NCBI GenBank assembly: GCA_963784195.1
Contig: CAWARA010000001.1
Location: 59,116 to 123,115, forward strand
Source of the DNA: CAVQAH01 sp963784195
GTDB taxonomy: Bacteria; Acidobacteriota; Vicinamibacteria; Vicinamibacterales; 2-12-FULL-66-21
Reading direction: 5' to 3'
Length of the DNA stretch: 64,000 nt
Part shown: positions 44,691 through 53,937 of the stretch, piece after piece
Layout of the letters: every line of letters starts with the position of its first letter
Numbering within the stretch: position 1 is the stretch's first letter
Made by a program: the position numbers and the translations under genes
Notes under the pieces: model-generated
What the model was told of the DNA's origin: nothing
The model's database searches: none
What the model saw: the letters and a program-made list of their open reading frames with translations, nothing else

Positions 44691-47374
44691 TCAGTGAACG
44701 ACTGAACTCCCGCGCAGCAGGGTCTCGACCGCCTGCGCCAGCTGCGCCGGTTCGAATGGCTTCGCGAGGTGCATCTGAAAACCGGCGGAGAGCGCTTGAC
44801 GCTTTTCGTCGTCTCGCGCGTGGGCGGTGACCGCGGCTGCGGGAATCGTGGCCACGCGGCCCTCTCCTGATGACCGCACCCGCCGAATCAGCGCATAACC
44901 ATCCTCGCCGGGCATGGCGATGTCGGCGAGCAGCACGTCCATCTCGCGATCTTCGAGAATCGTGAGGGCATCGCTTGCGGACCCGGCAAGCGTTACCGTG
45001 GCACCGCAGCCCTCGAGCGTGTGCGCCATGATTTCCCGCGTATCGGGCTCGTCGTCCACGACCAGCACGCGAATGCCGTCGAGCCGTGGCGACAACTGTG
45101 CCGCCGGTGCATGGTGTTCAGCTTCGGGCTGTCCCGTGCCCCGTTCCGGACGCTGACCGGCGACCGGGAGACGGACGATGAACGTCGACCCCCGATCGCG
45201 TCCGTCGCTTTCAACCGCGATCGTGCCCTTGTGACCCTCGACGAGCTGTCTGGCGATCGACAGACCCAGCCCGAGGCCGCCGTGGCTCCGGGTGGTCGTG
45301 CTGTCGGCCTGACGGAACCGGTCGAAGACATGGGGCAGGAACTCGGGTTCGATGCCCACGCCCGAATCGATGACCCGGATCTCCACCGACCGATCGACGA
45401 GGCGCGTGTCGATGGTCACCCGTCCGTTCTTGGGTGTGAACTTCAGCGCGTTGCCAAGGAGGTTGAAGAAGACCTGCTCGAGCCGCCGCAGGTCGCCGAT
45501 CACCGTGACCGCGGGAATGATCGACAACTGCAGCTCGATCCCGTGCGCGGCCGCCGAGGGGATCATCGACTCGACCACACCGCGAATCAGATCCCGAAGA
45601 TCGATCTCCTCGAGCTCGAGGCGCGCCCGGCCCCCGACGATCCGCGAGAAGTCGAGTAGCTCGTCGATGAGTCGCGTCTGGCGCGTGGCGTTGTCGTGGA
45701 TCGACTGCAGCGCGCGTGCTGCGACCGCCGGGTCGAGCGACCCTCGCTGCAGCATCGACGTCCAGCCGAGCATCGCGTTCAGCGGCGTCCTGAGCTCGTG
45801 CGAGACGATTGAGACGAACTCGTCTTTCAGGCGGTTGGCCGCTTCGGCCTCCGATCGGGCCCGCTGCGCAGACTCGTAGAGCCGGGCGCGATCGAGCGCC
45901 TGGGCGCAGTGCTGGGCCACGGAGAGGAGCAGCGCACGATAGCTCTCGTCGAAGTTCACCGGAACGGTGAAGTGAAACGCCAGCACACCGATGGGCGTGC
46001 CTTCGATCATCAGCGGCAGCGTCGCTGACGAGACGAAGCCCCCATCCGCAGCGATCGTCGCCGAGCGCCAGTAGTGCTCCTGCCACTCGTTGAACGAGCC
46101 GATGAACACGCCGCGTCCGGTTTGGACCGCCTGCGTCGCGCAGTACCCGTCTCGGCCGGGAAGCGGTTCGGAACGCCGTCCTGTTCGCGCGCGTTGTCGT
46201 CGAACAGCGACTCGAAATACGTGCCGTTCTCGACGAGCAACGTCACGTCGCCTGTCGTCGCGCCGACGACGATCTTGCCCTGATGGACGATGGCCTGCGC
46301 GACGGCATGCATGGTTACCGACTCCGACAGTCCGGCAGTCAGCCCGTGCAATCGGCTCGTTCTGGCGGCGAGCGCGCGGTAGCGCCCCTCGCTCGCGCGA
46401 AGCGCGAGCTCGACCTTCTGGCGCTCGGACAGCTCCTGATCTGCGCGCGCCCGCAGGCTCTCGGCCTCGACACGCGCGCGCTGGGCCGTCTCGTACTGCC
46501 ACGTGCGATCGAGCGCTTGGGCGGCGCGCTTGCCGAGCACGAACAGATACTCGCGATCCTCCGCAGAAAACTGCCGGTCGCGGCGGAAGTCGAGGCGGAC
46601 CACGCCGACGACCCGGCTGCCGATCACGAAGGGAACCGCGACCGTGGCACATGAGTTCGAGGGATACAGATCGGGGGGCAGATCGGGGTACTCGTTCTGA
46701 AGTTTCGCGCGCGTGTCGAGGATCACCGGCGCCGCACGATCGATCGCGTCAGACACGGGATTGCGCGCCGACTCCATCAGCGCCTTGAGACGCACCGGAT
46801 CATCCAGCTTGAAAGCGACCGATCGGGCGACCTCGAGGTGTCCATCGCTCCCGGTCAGAAACAGGACGCCTGCCTCCGCGCCCAGCGCGTGCAACGGCTC
46901 CTGCAGCGATGCCTCAACCACGGAGGATGGCGTGCGCGCCTGCCCGAGCGCGGCGGTAAGCTCGGAGACCCGATCCGACTGACGGGCCTGACGTTCGGCG
47001 GCCACGCGCGTTTCTCGATCGACGCGGCTCTGACGGTAGCCGCGTTCGACCAGCACCGCGAACACGAGCCAGCTGGCCAGATAGAGGCCGACCGCCAGTG
47101 CGCGATCCCAGCCCCCGAAGCTGAGAAATGACCCGGGTTCGAGCAGGAGGAAGTCCACGCCCGCGGCGGCCACCAGCAGCGCGACGCCACCGGCGGTGAA
47201 ACCGCCGTACCACGCGGTCAGCGCAGCCGCCAGCGACAACGGTGTCAGGGCAAGCAGCGGCGCGATTGGCGCGATGATGACTTCGAGCCACAACGCGAGG
47301 CCAACCGCGACAAGTCCGAAACCATAGACAGCGGGTTTGTGCGGCAAACGGGAATTGCGCAGATCCAATGGCAT
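44691..47374 (-). CDS. Hybrid sensor histidine kinase with DUF4118, two GAF domains and a receiver
   Basis: About 894 residues. Four KdpD-like membrane helices (DUF4118) at 15-110, GAF 1 near 160-320, a coiled linker, GAF 2 near 410-560, HisKA (VSHELRTPLNAMLGW), HATPase (NLLGNALKF, DSGVGIEPEFLPHVF, GGLGLGLSIA) and a C-terminal receiver with LLADIAMPGEDGY, Asp as phospho-acceptor. The N-terminal and C-terminal halves are offset by one missing base near 46160 (ETG to YCATQAVQTG). It is the only deletion among the frame slips. No separate response regulator is adjacent. Confidence 0.85.
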
Positions 47375-47516
47375 ATCGCTCTGTCCCGTCGTTCGCAGGA
47401 GCCCCGAGGGGCCGACGGGTGTTGATTTCGGTCGGAGTCTTGAGGGTAACACGAGCTGCAAGCCGATTGGAGAGCCGATCGGCTGGGCTGCTGGAAAGTC
47501 CTTGTCTGTCTGTCGC

Positions 47517-48812
47517 TTACCGCTTGATCGCCGTCGACTCGCAACCGAGCTCGATACAGACACGGTCCAGCAGGAGGAGGGCACCCGCGGCGGCCGAACC
47601 CGCGTTGCGAAGCACGGCCGGATCGGCGCCACTGACCCGGAGCTTGAGCGCCCGCTGTGCGAGCGTGCACGACTGCAGCAGCATGTCGTGCGTCGGCCCC
47701 AGGTCCGGCGGCGGCTTGATCGCCGCCAGCGACTGGCGGATCGATTCGGCTCGCTCGATCGCGGCCGGCACCCCTGGCAGCGCTTCCGTCTTCAGCAGAT
47801 CGATCGACGCCAGCAGCGGGCGTAACCCGCGCAGCTGATCCAGCGGTGCGTTGATCTGCGCGCGATAACGGTCATCACCACGCTGCGGTTTCGCCGCTGT
47901 CCCGGCCGGCGGTGTTGCGAGCGGATTGAATCCCGGCGGGGGAGGCGGCGTCCCCGAAGTGCCTCCTGGTATCGGTGTCGCCGGATCGCTGGGCTTCTGC
48001 GGTGGCGGCGCTGCCGTATTAGGCGGAGGCGTCTGCACAGGCGGCGTCTGCGCAGGCGGTAGCGCCTGCACGGGCGGTGTCTGGACGGGTGGAGGTGATG
48101 TCTGAACCGGCGGTGGCGATACCGGATTCGCGGGGGGCGCCGGCGGAGGCGTGGGCGGCGCTGATTGCACGGGCTTGTTCGCCGGTGGCTGCGGCGGTGG
48201 ATTCTGCGGCTGCGGCGCGGGGGCTGGCGTCGTTGGCTTCGGTGGCGGAGGAGCCTGAACGGTCGGCGTCGGCGACGTCGTCACCGGAGGCGGTGGTGAC
48301 GCCGGTAACGATTGAACAGGCGGCACCGATGCCTGTGCGGGTGTCGTCCCCTTTGCGGCGGTCATCACCTTGTGCATGCCCACGAGGATCCTGATACGGC
48401 CTGCGCCGCGGCCGTCCGTGTCCACGCGAATCGGCAGCTCGCGCTTCAGATCCAGAACGACGCGTGAAATCAGCGGCTCGATGCTGTACGTCGCGACGCG
48501 CACGCGGAGAACGAGCGGATCCGTCGAATTCAGTACGCCGCGCGATTCGGGCGCGACGTTCGGGAAATCCACATAGAACCGAAAGGGATCGTGCGCGACG
48601 CCAAACGTCGGCTCCGGAAGTGGCCCGTCGGCCTCGAGCGTCACGATAGACACGTCGCCTTCGCGCGCGAGCTGAACCGTGACGAGGTTTGCGGGCCGCC
48701 CTGGCAAGGATTGCGCGCTGATGTCAGCGCGCGCGGCGGTGAGCCCGCAGGCGAGCATGAAAAACAGCAGCGGTCGAGCGCGCGCGAGTGCGGGGGGCCT
48801 GAAGAACACCAT
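47517..48812 (-). CDS. Exported AMIN-domain protein with long proline-rich linker
   Basis: 431 residues from ATG 48812. Signal peptide (ARARPLLFFMLACGLTAARA), AMIN domain (VTVQLAREGDVSIVTLEADG ... FYVDFPNVAPES), a 140-residue linker of PP, PPPVQT and PVQ repeats, and a helical C-terminal domain (RPLLASIDLLKTEALPGVPAAIERAES). AMIN domains bind peptidoglycan, and a proline linker would span the periplasm. A longer start at 48872 is open but lacks signal-peptide logic. Confidence 0.82.
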   Translation of the reverse strand: MVFFRPPALARARPLLFFMLACGLTAARADISAQSLPGRPANLVTVQLAREGDVSIVTLEADGPLPEPTFGVAHDPFRFYVDFPNVAPESRGVLNSTDPLVLRVRVATYSIEPLISRVVLDLKRELPIRVDTDGRGAGRIRILVGMHKVMTAAKGTTPAQASVPPVQSLPASPPPPVTTSPTPTVQAPPPPKPTTPAPAPQPQNPPPQPPANKPVQSAPPTPPPAPPANPVSPPPVQTSPPPVQTPPVQALPPAQTPPVQTPPPNTAAPPPQKPSDPATPIPGGTSGTPPPPPGFNPLATPPAGTAAKPQRGDDRYRAQINAPLDQLRGLRPLLASIDLLKTEALPGVPAAIERAESIRQSLAAIKPPPDLGPTHDMLLQSCTLAQRALKLRVSGADPAVLRNAGSAAAGALLLLDRVCIELGCESTAIKR

Positions 48813-48968
48813 CGAAACCCGTAATTTGAAGAGGCTACATCCAGCTGGTTCGCAAGTCCAGCAAACGTCCATAGCCGTTTCCCCAACTCATCGTTCCCTG
48901 TTTCAGTGTGGAATGCGTTGACACCTTGTGATGACCTTAGTCGCCACCCAGGGAGACTTTCCTCACAC

Positions 48969-49075
48969 ACCGATCCTGTAACTGACTGATTTCAGACTAG
49001 TTCTGGACGCGGCTCCCGTAGGCAGAACTCTTGCGCTTAGCGAACGCGGAGGCTCCCCAGCCGTGCGGATCGGAT
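48969..49075 (+). ncRNA. Possible structured RNA element
   Basis: The ends pair (ACCGATCC at 48969 with GGATCGGAT at 49067) and enclose further hairpins: GTTCTG...CAGAAC and GGCTCCCCAGCC. I do not recognise the class. It lies directly before a small reading frame starting at 49063. Weak evidence; could be chance. Confidence 0.25.
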
Positions 49076-49245
49076 TGCTACCTCTCACTCTCGCCGTTGC
49101 CGTCGCCGCTACCCGACTGACGGGTGCATTCGCAGCCGCTGACGTCATCGCGTATGTCTATCTCGCGGTCATCACCACGAGACTGACGCGGCACACCGGC
49201 GCGTTCGCACGCGTTCAGGCACAGGGCGCGCGAATGGACGTCTGA
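49063..49245 (+). CDS. Possible small hydrophobic protein
   Basis: 60 codons from GTG 49063, with GGAGG ten bases upstream. The product (RIGLLPLTLAVAVAATRLTG AFAAADVIAYVYLAVITT split into two hydrophobic stretches) looks like a two-helix membrane peptide or a signal peptide plus tail. No family is recognised. The start codon lies inside the possible P1 stem of the RNA element, which would make translation depend on folding if both are real. Confidence 0.3.
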   Translation: MRIGLLPLTLAVAVAATRLTGAFAAADVIAYVYLAVITTRLTRHTGAFARVQAQGARMDV

Positions 49246-49263
49246 TCCGTCCGCTGTCCGCTG

Positions 49264-49749
49264 CTACTGCTTGATCAACTGAAAACGGCCGCCGACGAAC
49301 GTGTTGCCACACGTATCGCCACCGGTGTAGTTACCCGCCATGCTCGTCGAGAGCAGATCGGTCGTGGTGGCGGCGAATGAGGCCGAGCAGTCCGGCGCAT
49401 CGACGATGCCGCCTCGTGGGACGTTGATTGTGAACACGAATGTATTGGCGGTTGCCTGACCCGACACGGTGCCGTTGTTGTAGATGGGCGCCCCCACGGC
49501 GCTCGTTCCGCGCATTGTGCCGCTTACATTGATCCCCGTTTGGGTCAGCGTCAGGATCATCTGGAACTGTCCGATCGCGTCGCTGGCACTGCCTGACCAT
49601 GTGCCGCTCACACCTATTGGTACTTGGCCTCCGCCGCCCGGACCGATCGGCCCCCCGGCGCCTCCGTCGTCATCGCACGCCAGAGCTGCCGCAGCAAGGA
49701 CCAGAACGAGGACGACCCTGGCTCGACAGCAGAATCGTGAGGGATACAT
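49264..49749 (-). CDS. Hypothetical lipoprotein
   Basis: 161 residues: signal peptide with lipobox LAAAALAC (Cys about 25), a Gly/Pro-rich linker (GGPIGPGGGGQVP) and a beta-rich domain (GVSGTWSGSASDAIGQFQMILTLTQTG ... GTVSGQATANTFVFTINV) of the type seen in small Gram-negative lipoproteins with repeated GxWxG and LTLTQ strands. Function unknown. The lipobox Cys shows anchoring in a membrane leaflet. Confidence 0.75.
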   Translation of the reverse strand: MYPSRFCCRARVVLVLVLAAAALACDDDGGAGGPIGPGGGGQVPIGVSGTWSGSASDAIGQFQMILTLTQTGINVSGTMRGTSAVGAPIYNNGTVSGQATANTFVFTINVPRGGIVDAPDCSASFAATTTDLLSTSMAGNYTGGDTCGNTFVGGRFQLIKQ

Positions 49750-49951
49750 CACAGACACGATCTTACCCACGAAAGTCACCCGGAGTGGGTAAAGTTGTTT
49801 GGTCGGAGACCCATATATCCGGCTGATCCGCAAACGGTTCACACGACGATTTCGTCACAATCTGGCCTGAATCCCGTGCATTTTCGAGGATGGCCCGTAA
49901 GGGCTGGCGACCGTTACACAACGGTTAAAAACTTGCAAGTAGCGCAACCCG

Positions 49952-50149
49952 ATGAATCGAATCGTCATAGGCTGGCGCGTCGGACCATTCACCTGTGAGT
50001 TTCGTGACGAGCGGTCCACTGGATCGCTGCAGATATTTCGGGGAGACGAGCTCATGCTGAAGGAGGCGTCCGACTCCGTCAAAGCCGCCTTCGAGCGCGC
50101 CCGCGAGGTCTGCGAGCAGGAAGTCTGGCGCCAGGCCAGAGGCGCGTAG
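49952..50149 (+). CDS. Small hypothetical protein
   Basis: 65 residues: MNRIVIGWRVGPFTCEFRD, then a helical tail (ASDSVKAAFERAREVCEQEVWRQ). Beta-strands followed by one long helix would fit a small regulator. There is no strong ribosome site, but coding character is good (G/C-rich third positions). No family recognised. Confidence 0.4.
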   Translation: MNRIVIGWRVGPFTCEFRDERSTGSLQIFRGDELMLKEASDSVKAAFERAREVCEQEVWRQARGA

Positions 50150-50199
50150 AACATCTTCCCATTCCACCGAACGCGCTATTTGCGTCGGGCAACCCACCC

Positions 50200-50215
50200 G
50201 CGCTAGGCTTAGCGC
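50200..50215 (+). other. Hairpin in the leader of the RRM gene
   Basis: GCGCTA and TAGCGC pair perfectly around a 4-nt loop (GGCT), about 110 nt before the RRM gene start. RRM-family cold-shock proteins often have structured leaders; here only the hairpin is visible. Confidence 0.4.
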
Positions 50216-50324
50216 AGCTTCTGCCCTCGCTTCGAGCCGACGAGCCCCGCTCTGCGCCCTCTGATTCCGACCGCTGAAGCTTTTTCCACCCGTTCCGACA
50301 CGTCGTCACAACAGGAGTTTCAGT

Positions 50325-50673
50325 ATGGGCCGCAAATTGTTCGTAGGGAACTTGCCGTTTTCTACCGGCGAGCAGGAGCTTGAAGAGCTATTCAGCCAGG
50401 CGGGAGCTGTCGAGTCCGTGCGGGTGATGCGCGATCAGGCAACGGGCCGCGCGCGTGGCTTCGCATTCGTCGAGATGGAAAGCGACGAAGCCGCGCAGCA
50501 GGCGATCGAGAAGTTTCATCAGTACGAAGTCGGCGGCCGGGCGATCAACGTCAACGAGGCGCGTCCGCAGGCAACCGGTGGCGGTGGCGGGTTCCCGCGG
50601 CGGCGGCGGCGGTGGTGGTGGCCGCCGGCCGGGCGGTGGCGGTGGCGGCGGACGCCGCGAGCCACGCTGGTAG
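50325..50673 (+). CDS. RRM RNA-binding protein with Gly/Arg-rich tail
   Basis: About 115 residues. RRM motifs: RNP2 LFVGNLPFS near 4-12 and RNP1 ARGFAFVEM near 43-51. After residue 80 a Gly-rich tail ends GRREPRW, like the cyanobacterial Rbp and plant glycine-rich proteins. One extra G near 50591 must be removed to keep the glycine frame; the alternative reads into Arg/Trp runs and is not conserved. It binds RNA, often at low temperature. AGGAG precedes ATG 50325. Confidence 0.85.
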
Positions 50674-50847
50674 TCCTGCACACACGCGATGCACACACGC
50701 CGTCGCGCCTTCAAACCTGTAATTGGCTGACGGATTTCGAGTGCCGCGACGACCGTCGCGGCACTCCAACCTGCCGCAAATCGCTGCACCATCGAGACAG
50801 CGCACTCGTGGAATGACGTTTGCCCTAACGCGCGCGCGGGAGGCTTA

Positions 50848-51186
50848 ATGGCCAACGGACAGTCGATCGTTATCAAGGGCGAGATTACCGGGAACGAAGA
50901 CCTCGTGATCGCGGGTCGCGTGGAAGGCAGCATCAAGCTTGGGAACCGCGTGCTGACGCTCGCAGCGGGATCTCAGGTGACGGGTGACATTTCCGCCGGC
51001 TCGGTGCTGGTTTCGGGCGAAGTGGACGGCATCATCGCGGCATCGTCGCGTCTCGAGATCCGCAGCACGGCCGTAGTCGAGGGGCAGTTGACGGCGCCAG
51101 TGCTGGTCATCGCCGAGGGTGCGCAGGTATCGGCGGAAGTCGAGATGCCCGCTCGCGAAAAACGCACGCTCGCCGTTGCGGTCTAG
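50848..51186 (+). CDS. bacA: Bactofilin
   Basis: 112 residues of beta-helix repeats (IVIKGEITGNEDLVIAGRVEGSI; SRLEIRSTAVVEGQL; VLVIAEGAQVSAEVEMP). This is the bactofilin fold, a cytoskeletal polymer that helps set shape or stalks. A Lys/Arg cluster and short hydrophobic end close the protein. Cell location is cytoplasmic, usually at the membrane. Confidence 0.92.
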   Translation: MANGQSIVIKGEITGNEDLVIAGRVEGSIKLGNRVLTLAAGSQVTGDISAGSVLVSGEVDGIIAASSRLEIRSTAVVEGQLTAPVLVIAEGAQVSAEVEMPAREKRTLAVAV

Positions 51187-51210
51187 TACCAATCGTCCCA
51201 TCTGAATTTG

Positions 51211-51238
51211 GAGGCGCACGGCCGGGAGCGTGCGCCTC
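51211..51238 (+). terminator. Hairpin after the bactofilin gene
   Basis: GAGGCGCACG and CGTGCGCCTC pair perfectly (10 bp) around an 8-nt loop, 24 bases after the stop. There is no T-run after it, so it is either a weak terminator or a 3'-end stabiliser. Confidence 0.5.
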
Positions 51239-51354
51239 GACTCACGTTGCCTGCACGCAGTGTTTCTGAAGCTCAACCAGCGGATGAATGAAGGTGCGGC
51301 CCCGCACTGACGGTAAGCTTGGAAGCAGCCGTCACTTCATTCTCGGGGGTCTTC

Positions 51355-51933
51355 ATGTTGTTTGTCGTGATCGAACGGTACCGGACCGGGCAGGCAGCGC
51401 ATATCTACGACCGTCTCCGGCGTCGCGGTCGCATGATGCCGGACGATGTGCAGTACGTGAACAGCTGGGTCGATACCGACTTCTCCCGATGCTTCCAGGT
51501 GATGGAGGCACCGGATCAGAAGTCACTGGATGCGTGGATCGCGGAGTGGTCGGACCTCGTCGACTTCGAGTGCATCCCTGTTTACTCGGGCGCGGAAGCG
51601 TTCGCGATGGCCGCGGATTGGGAGTCGCGCAAGCACCTCGCGCCGGTCACGCGCTTCAAGCCCCGGCAGTGGACGCGGAGCCACGGCGAGATCGTGGCCG
51701 AACACATCCTGCAATCAGACGAACACGCCTTCGAAGCGGCTATCACCGCTCGCGGCGAGCCTACCCGTCTCGTTGGCAGCGCCGCGACCCGCGAGGAAGC
51801 TGAGGCGCTTGTCGCCGGTCAGCTGAAGGAACTCGGTCACACTCACTGTGGCGAGACGTGCGACGTCGACTGGAAAGCGATCGACGAGAAGAGCTCTGAG
51901 ACACAGGACGCGACGACTCCTTCCAGCGTCTGA
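51355..51933 (+). CDS. DUF3303 protein with an extra C-terminal domain
   Basis: 192 residues. The first 80 (MLFVVIERYRTGQAAHIYDR ... DFSRCFQVMEAPDQKSLDAWIAEWSDLVDFECIPVYSGAEA) are DUF3303. The rest (HGEIVAEHILQSDEHAFEAAITARGEPTRLVGSAATREEAEAL) is an extra beta-alpha segment with a conserved HTHCGETCDVDW motif, two Cys and two His, which may bind metal. Function unknown; the family normally has only the first domain. Confidence 0.7.
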   Translation: MLFVVIERYRTGQAAHIYDRLRRRGRMMPDDVQYVNSWVDTDFSRCFQVMEAPDQKSLDAWIAEWSDLVDFECIPVYSGAEAFAMAADWESRKHLAPVTRFKPRQWTRSHGEIVAEHILQSDEHAFEAAITARGEPTRLVGSAATREEAEALVAGQLKELGHTHCGETCDVDWKAIDEKSSETQDATTPSSV

Positions 51934-52050
51934 GCATCCCAGCGCCGGCAACCAGCCGCCTCCTTCAGCCTTCACTGTCCACGCGCTCTCTGCCCTCTGC
52001 GAGCCCTGCGTGAGCTCTTGATCTTGGTATCGCCTGCGCTTCGGCACACA

Positions 52051-52806
52051 ATGAATGCGCGTATGCCGATCGAGGACTTGCGTTCGCGTGTGGCCGCACT
52101 CCGCTGGTATCACAGCATCGATCTTGGAAACGGTATCGTCACCCAGGGCGTCGACGAGACGCCATACCGCCTCGCGCGGCTCAACCTTCCGGCCTCACTC
52201 ATGGGCCGAACCGTGCTCGACATCGGCGCCTGGGACGGGTTCTTTTCGTTCGAAGCGGAGCGTCGTGGCGCATCGCGCGTCGTTGCGGCTGACCACTACT
52301 CGTGGCACGGCACGGGGTGGGGGACGAAGGCCGGCTTTACGCTTGCTCGAGAGGCGCTGCAATCCAGGGTCGAAGACGTCGATATCGACGTTATGGACCT
52401 GACAGCCGATCGCGTCGGTACGTTCGACGTCGTGTTCTTCCTTGGAGTCTTGTATCACCTGCCGCACCCGTTGCTCGCACTCGAGCGCGTCGCGTCGGTC
52501 ACGCGCGATCTCTTGATCCTCGAAACTGTCGTCGACATGATTGGCGTCCGTCGTCCGGCGGCGGCGTTCTACCCTGGCCGGGAGCTGAACAACGATCCGA
52601 CGAACTGGTGGGGTCCCAACGTTCCGGCCGTCGAAGCCATGCTGCACGCCGTGGGCTTCCGGCAGGTGGAGACGGTCAGCCCTCAGCGGTCCGCGATGTA
52701 CAGGGCGGCGCGCGCCGTCTCCCATCACCTCCGCGGGAAGGAACGCATCGGCCTGGCATTCCGCCGCGATCGGGCAATCTTCCACGCGAGGAAAGCCGCC
52801 GGCTGA
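52051..52806 (+). CDS. SAM-dependent methyltransferase, CmoB-like (DUF1698)
   Basis: 251 residues. SAM-binding motif VLDIGAWDGFFSFEAERRGA; acidic loop VVAADHYSWHGTGW; FFLGVLYHLPHPLLALERV; and RELNNDPTNWWGPNVPAVEAMLHAVGF. The last two match the CmoB/YecP family that finishes wobble-uridine oxyacetate modification, but the substrate could be a small molecule. ATG 52051 and 52063 are both possible starts. Its stop touches the stop of the next minus-strand gene. Confidence 0.85.
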   Translation: MNARMPIEDLRSRVAALRWYHSIDLGNGIVTQGVDETPYRLARLNLPASLMGRTVLDIGAWDGFFSFEAERRGASRVVAADHYSWHGTGWGTKAGFTLAREALQSRVEDVDIDVMDLTADRVGTFDVVFFLGVLYHLPHPLLALERVASVTRDLLILETVVDMIGVRRPAAAFYPGRELNNDPTNWWGPNVPAVEAMLHAVGFRQVETVSPQRSAMYRAARAVSHHLRGKERIGLAFRRDRAIFHARKAAG

Positions 52807-53937
52807 TCACCAGGGGAATAGCGGCATGACGCGCGACGCCCCGATGAGATGAAGGTTGCCGGCGGCGAACCAGACCCAGAACCGGATGGGACGCGGCTCG
52901 CTGGCGAGCAGAATGTTGAACCCGACGGTCAGCGGCAGCATCACGCGCGTGATTGCGCCGGTCAGTGGATCCACGAGCGTGGGGTGCAGGAAGACCATCA
53001 TCACGGCGTACGCGGCCGCGACACGCCACCAGGGCTGGCCGAACTCGTGGCGGACGGCGAGATACACCGCCTGCACTGCAAGTGCCGCCAGCAAACACAG
53101 GAACAGCCCGTGTCCGGTGAACAGCCCGACCTGCCCGACTCCCGAGAGCACCTGCTGCCAACCGCTCACCAGCCCCGAACCCGTCACGACGAACGAGCTG
53201 ACGCTCGTCATCAAGGTCGAGCGATAAATCGACCGCAGGTAGTCGTACCAGATCACGATTGGAAGCGCCGCTACCACCAGGCTGACCACGAGCCGTTGGA
53301 GCGCGCGCCGATCGCGAGGTATCGGCTGCGCCAGCACGGCCAGGACATTGGTCTCGCGTCCGAGTCCCGCCACACCGACAATTCCTGCCGAAAGGAGCGA
53401 CCTTCCGCGCTCGGCGGCAGCAACAGCCAGTGCAATCAGCACCAGGCTCGGGCCGTCGAGGAGCGCGAAGCGAACCGACCAGAGGAGCCCATGGGAGAAC
53501 AGGCAGGCTGTCCAGACTGCCAGACCGCGTGGTGAGGTCGGCGCGATCCAGACCGTCAGGAGCGCCGCGAGGATCAACCAGCAGATCACGTTCTGCAACG
53601 CGTAGGCTTCGAGGATCCACGCCGGACGTCCCAGCCCGAGCAGATACGCCGTCCAGCTGAAGAGCACGCGCCTCGCGCGAAACGGTGCCGAGTCCATCGC
53701 GTGATCGATGCTGGGATCGCGCAGCAGCGGATCGAAGGCCCGTTGCGCGTAGAACTGTCCGTCGTAGCTCGCCCAGATCGGGTGCTCGTAGTGCGGAGTC
53801 GCGTGCAGCGCTGGCGACTCGAAATGATCGCCGGCAGGGAAGCTGATGAGCGCCGTGAAGCCCGTATCCGGATGATAAAATCGCGCGACCGATGCGAGGA
53901 ACAGGATGATGAGCACGAACGCGAGGCTCGTGCACAC
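52807..53937 (-). CDS. Multi-pass membrane protein, possibly glycosyltransferase-like
   Basis: About 376 residues with ten predicted helices. Segments such as TLMTSVSSFVVTGSG, HEFGQPWWRVAAAYAVMMVFLHPTL and PYFPLPGDHF-type loops early (SFPAGDHFESPALHATPHYEHPIWASYDGQFYAQRAFDPLLRD) resemble dolichol-phosphate mannosyltransferase-like membrane proteins of bacteria. GTG 53937 or 53916 is the likely start; either overlaps the divergent lipoprotein gene that begins at 53906. Function not known. Confidence 0.7.
   Translation of the reverse strand: MCTSLAFVLIILFLASVARFYHPDTGFTALISFPAGDHFESPALHATPHYEHPIWASYDGQFYAQRAFDPLLRDPSIDHAMDSAPFRARRVLFSWTAYLLGLGRPAWILEAYALQNVICWLILAALLTVWIAPTSPRGLAVWTACLFSHGLLWSVRFALLDGPSLVLIALAVAAAERGRSLLSAGIVGVAGLGRETNVLAVLAQPIPRDRRALQRLVVSLVVAALPIVIWYDYLRSIYRSTLMTSVSSFVVTGSGLVSGWQQVLSGVGQVGLFTGHGLFLCLLAALAVQAVYLAVRHEFGQPWWRVAAAYAVMMVFLHPTLVDPLTGAITRVMLPLTVGFNILLASEPRPIRFWVWFAAGNLHLIGASRVMPLFPW

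Noticed and set aside
49484..49792. Open frame on the + strand opposite the lipoprotein at 49264-49749
   Set aside because: Pro/Arg-rich mirror of the Gly-rich lipoprotein linker; the minus-strand frame has a signal peptide and lipobox.
53348..53660. Small + strand frames opposite the membrane protein
   Set aside because: Arg/Ser/Pro-rich antisense products with no ribosome site; the minus-strand frame shows regular membrane helices.
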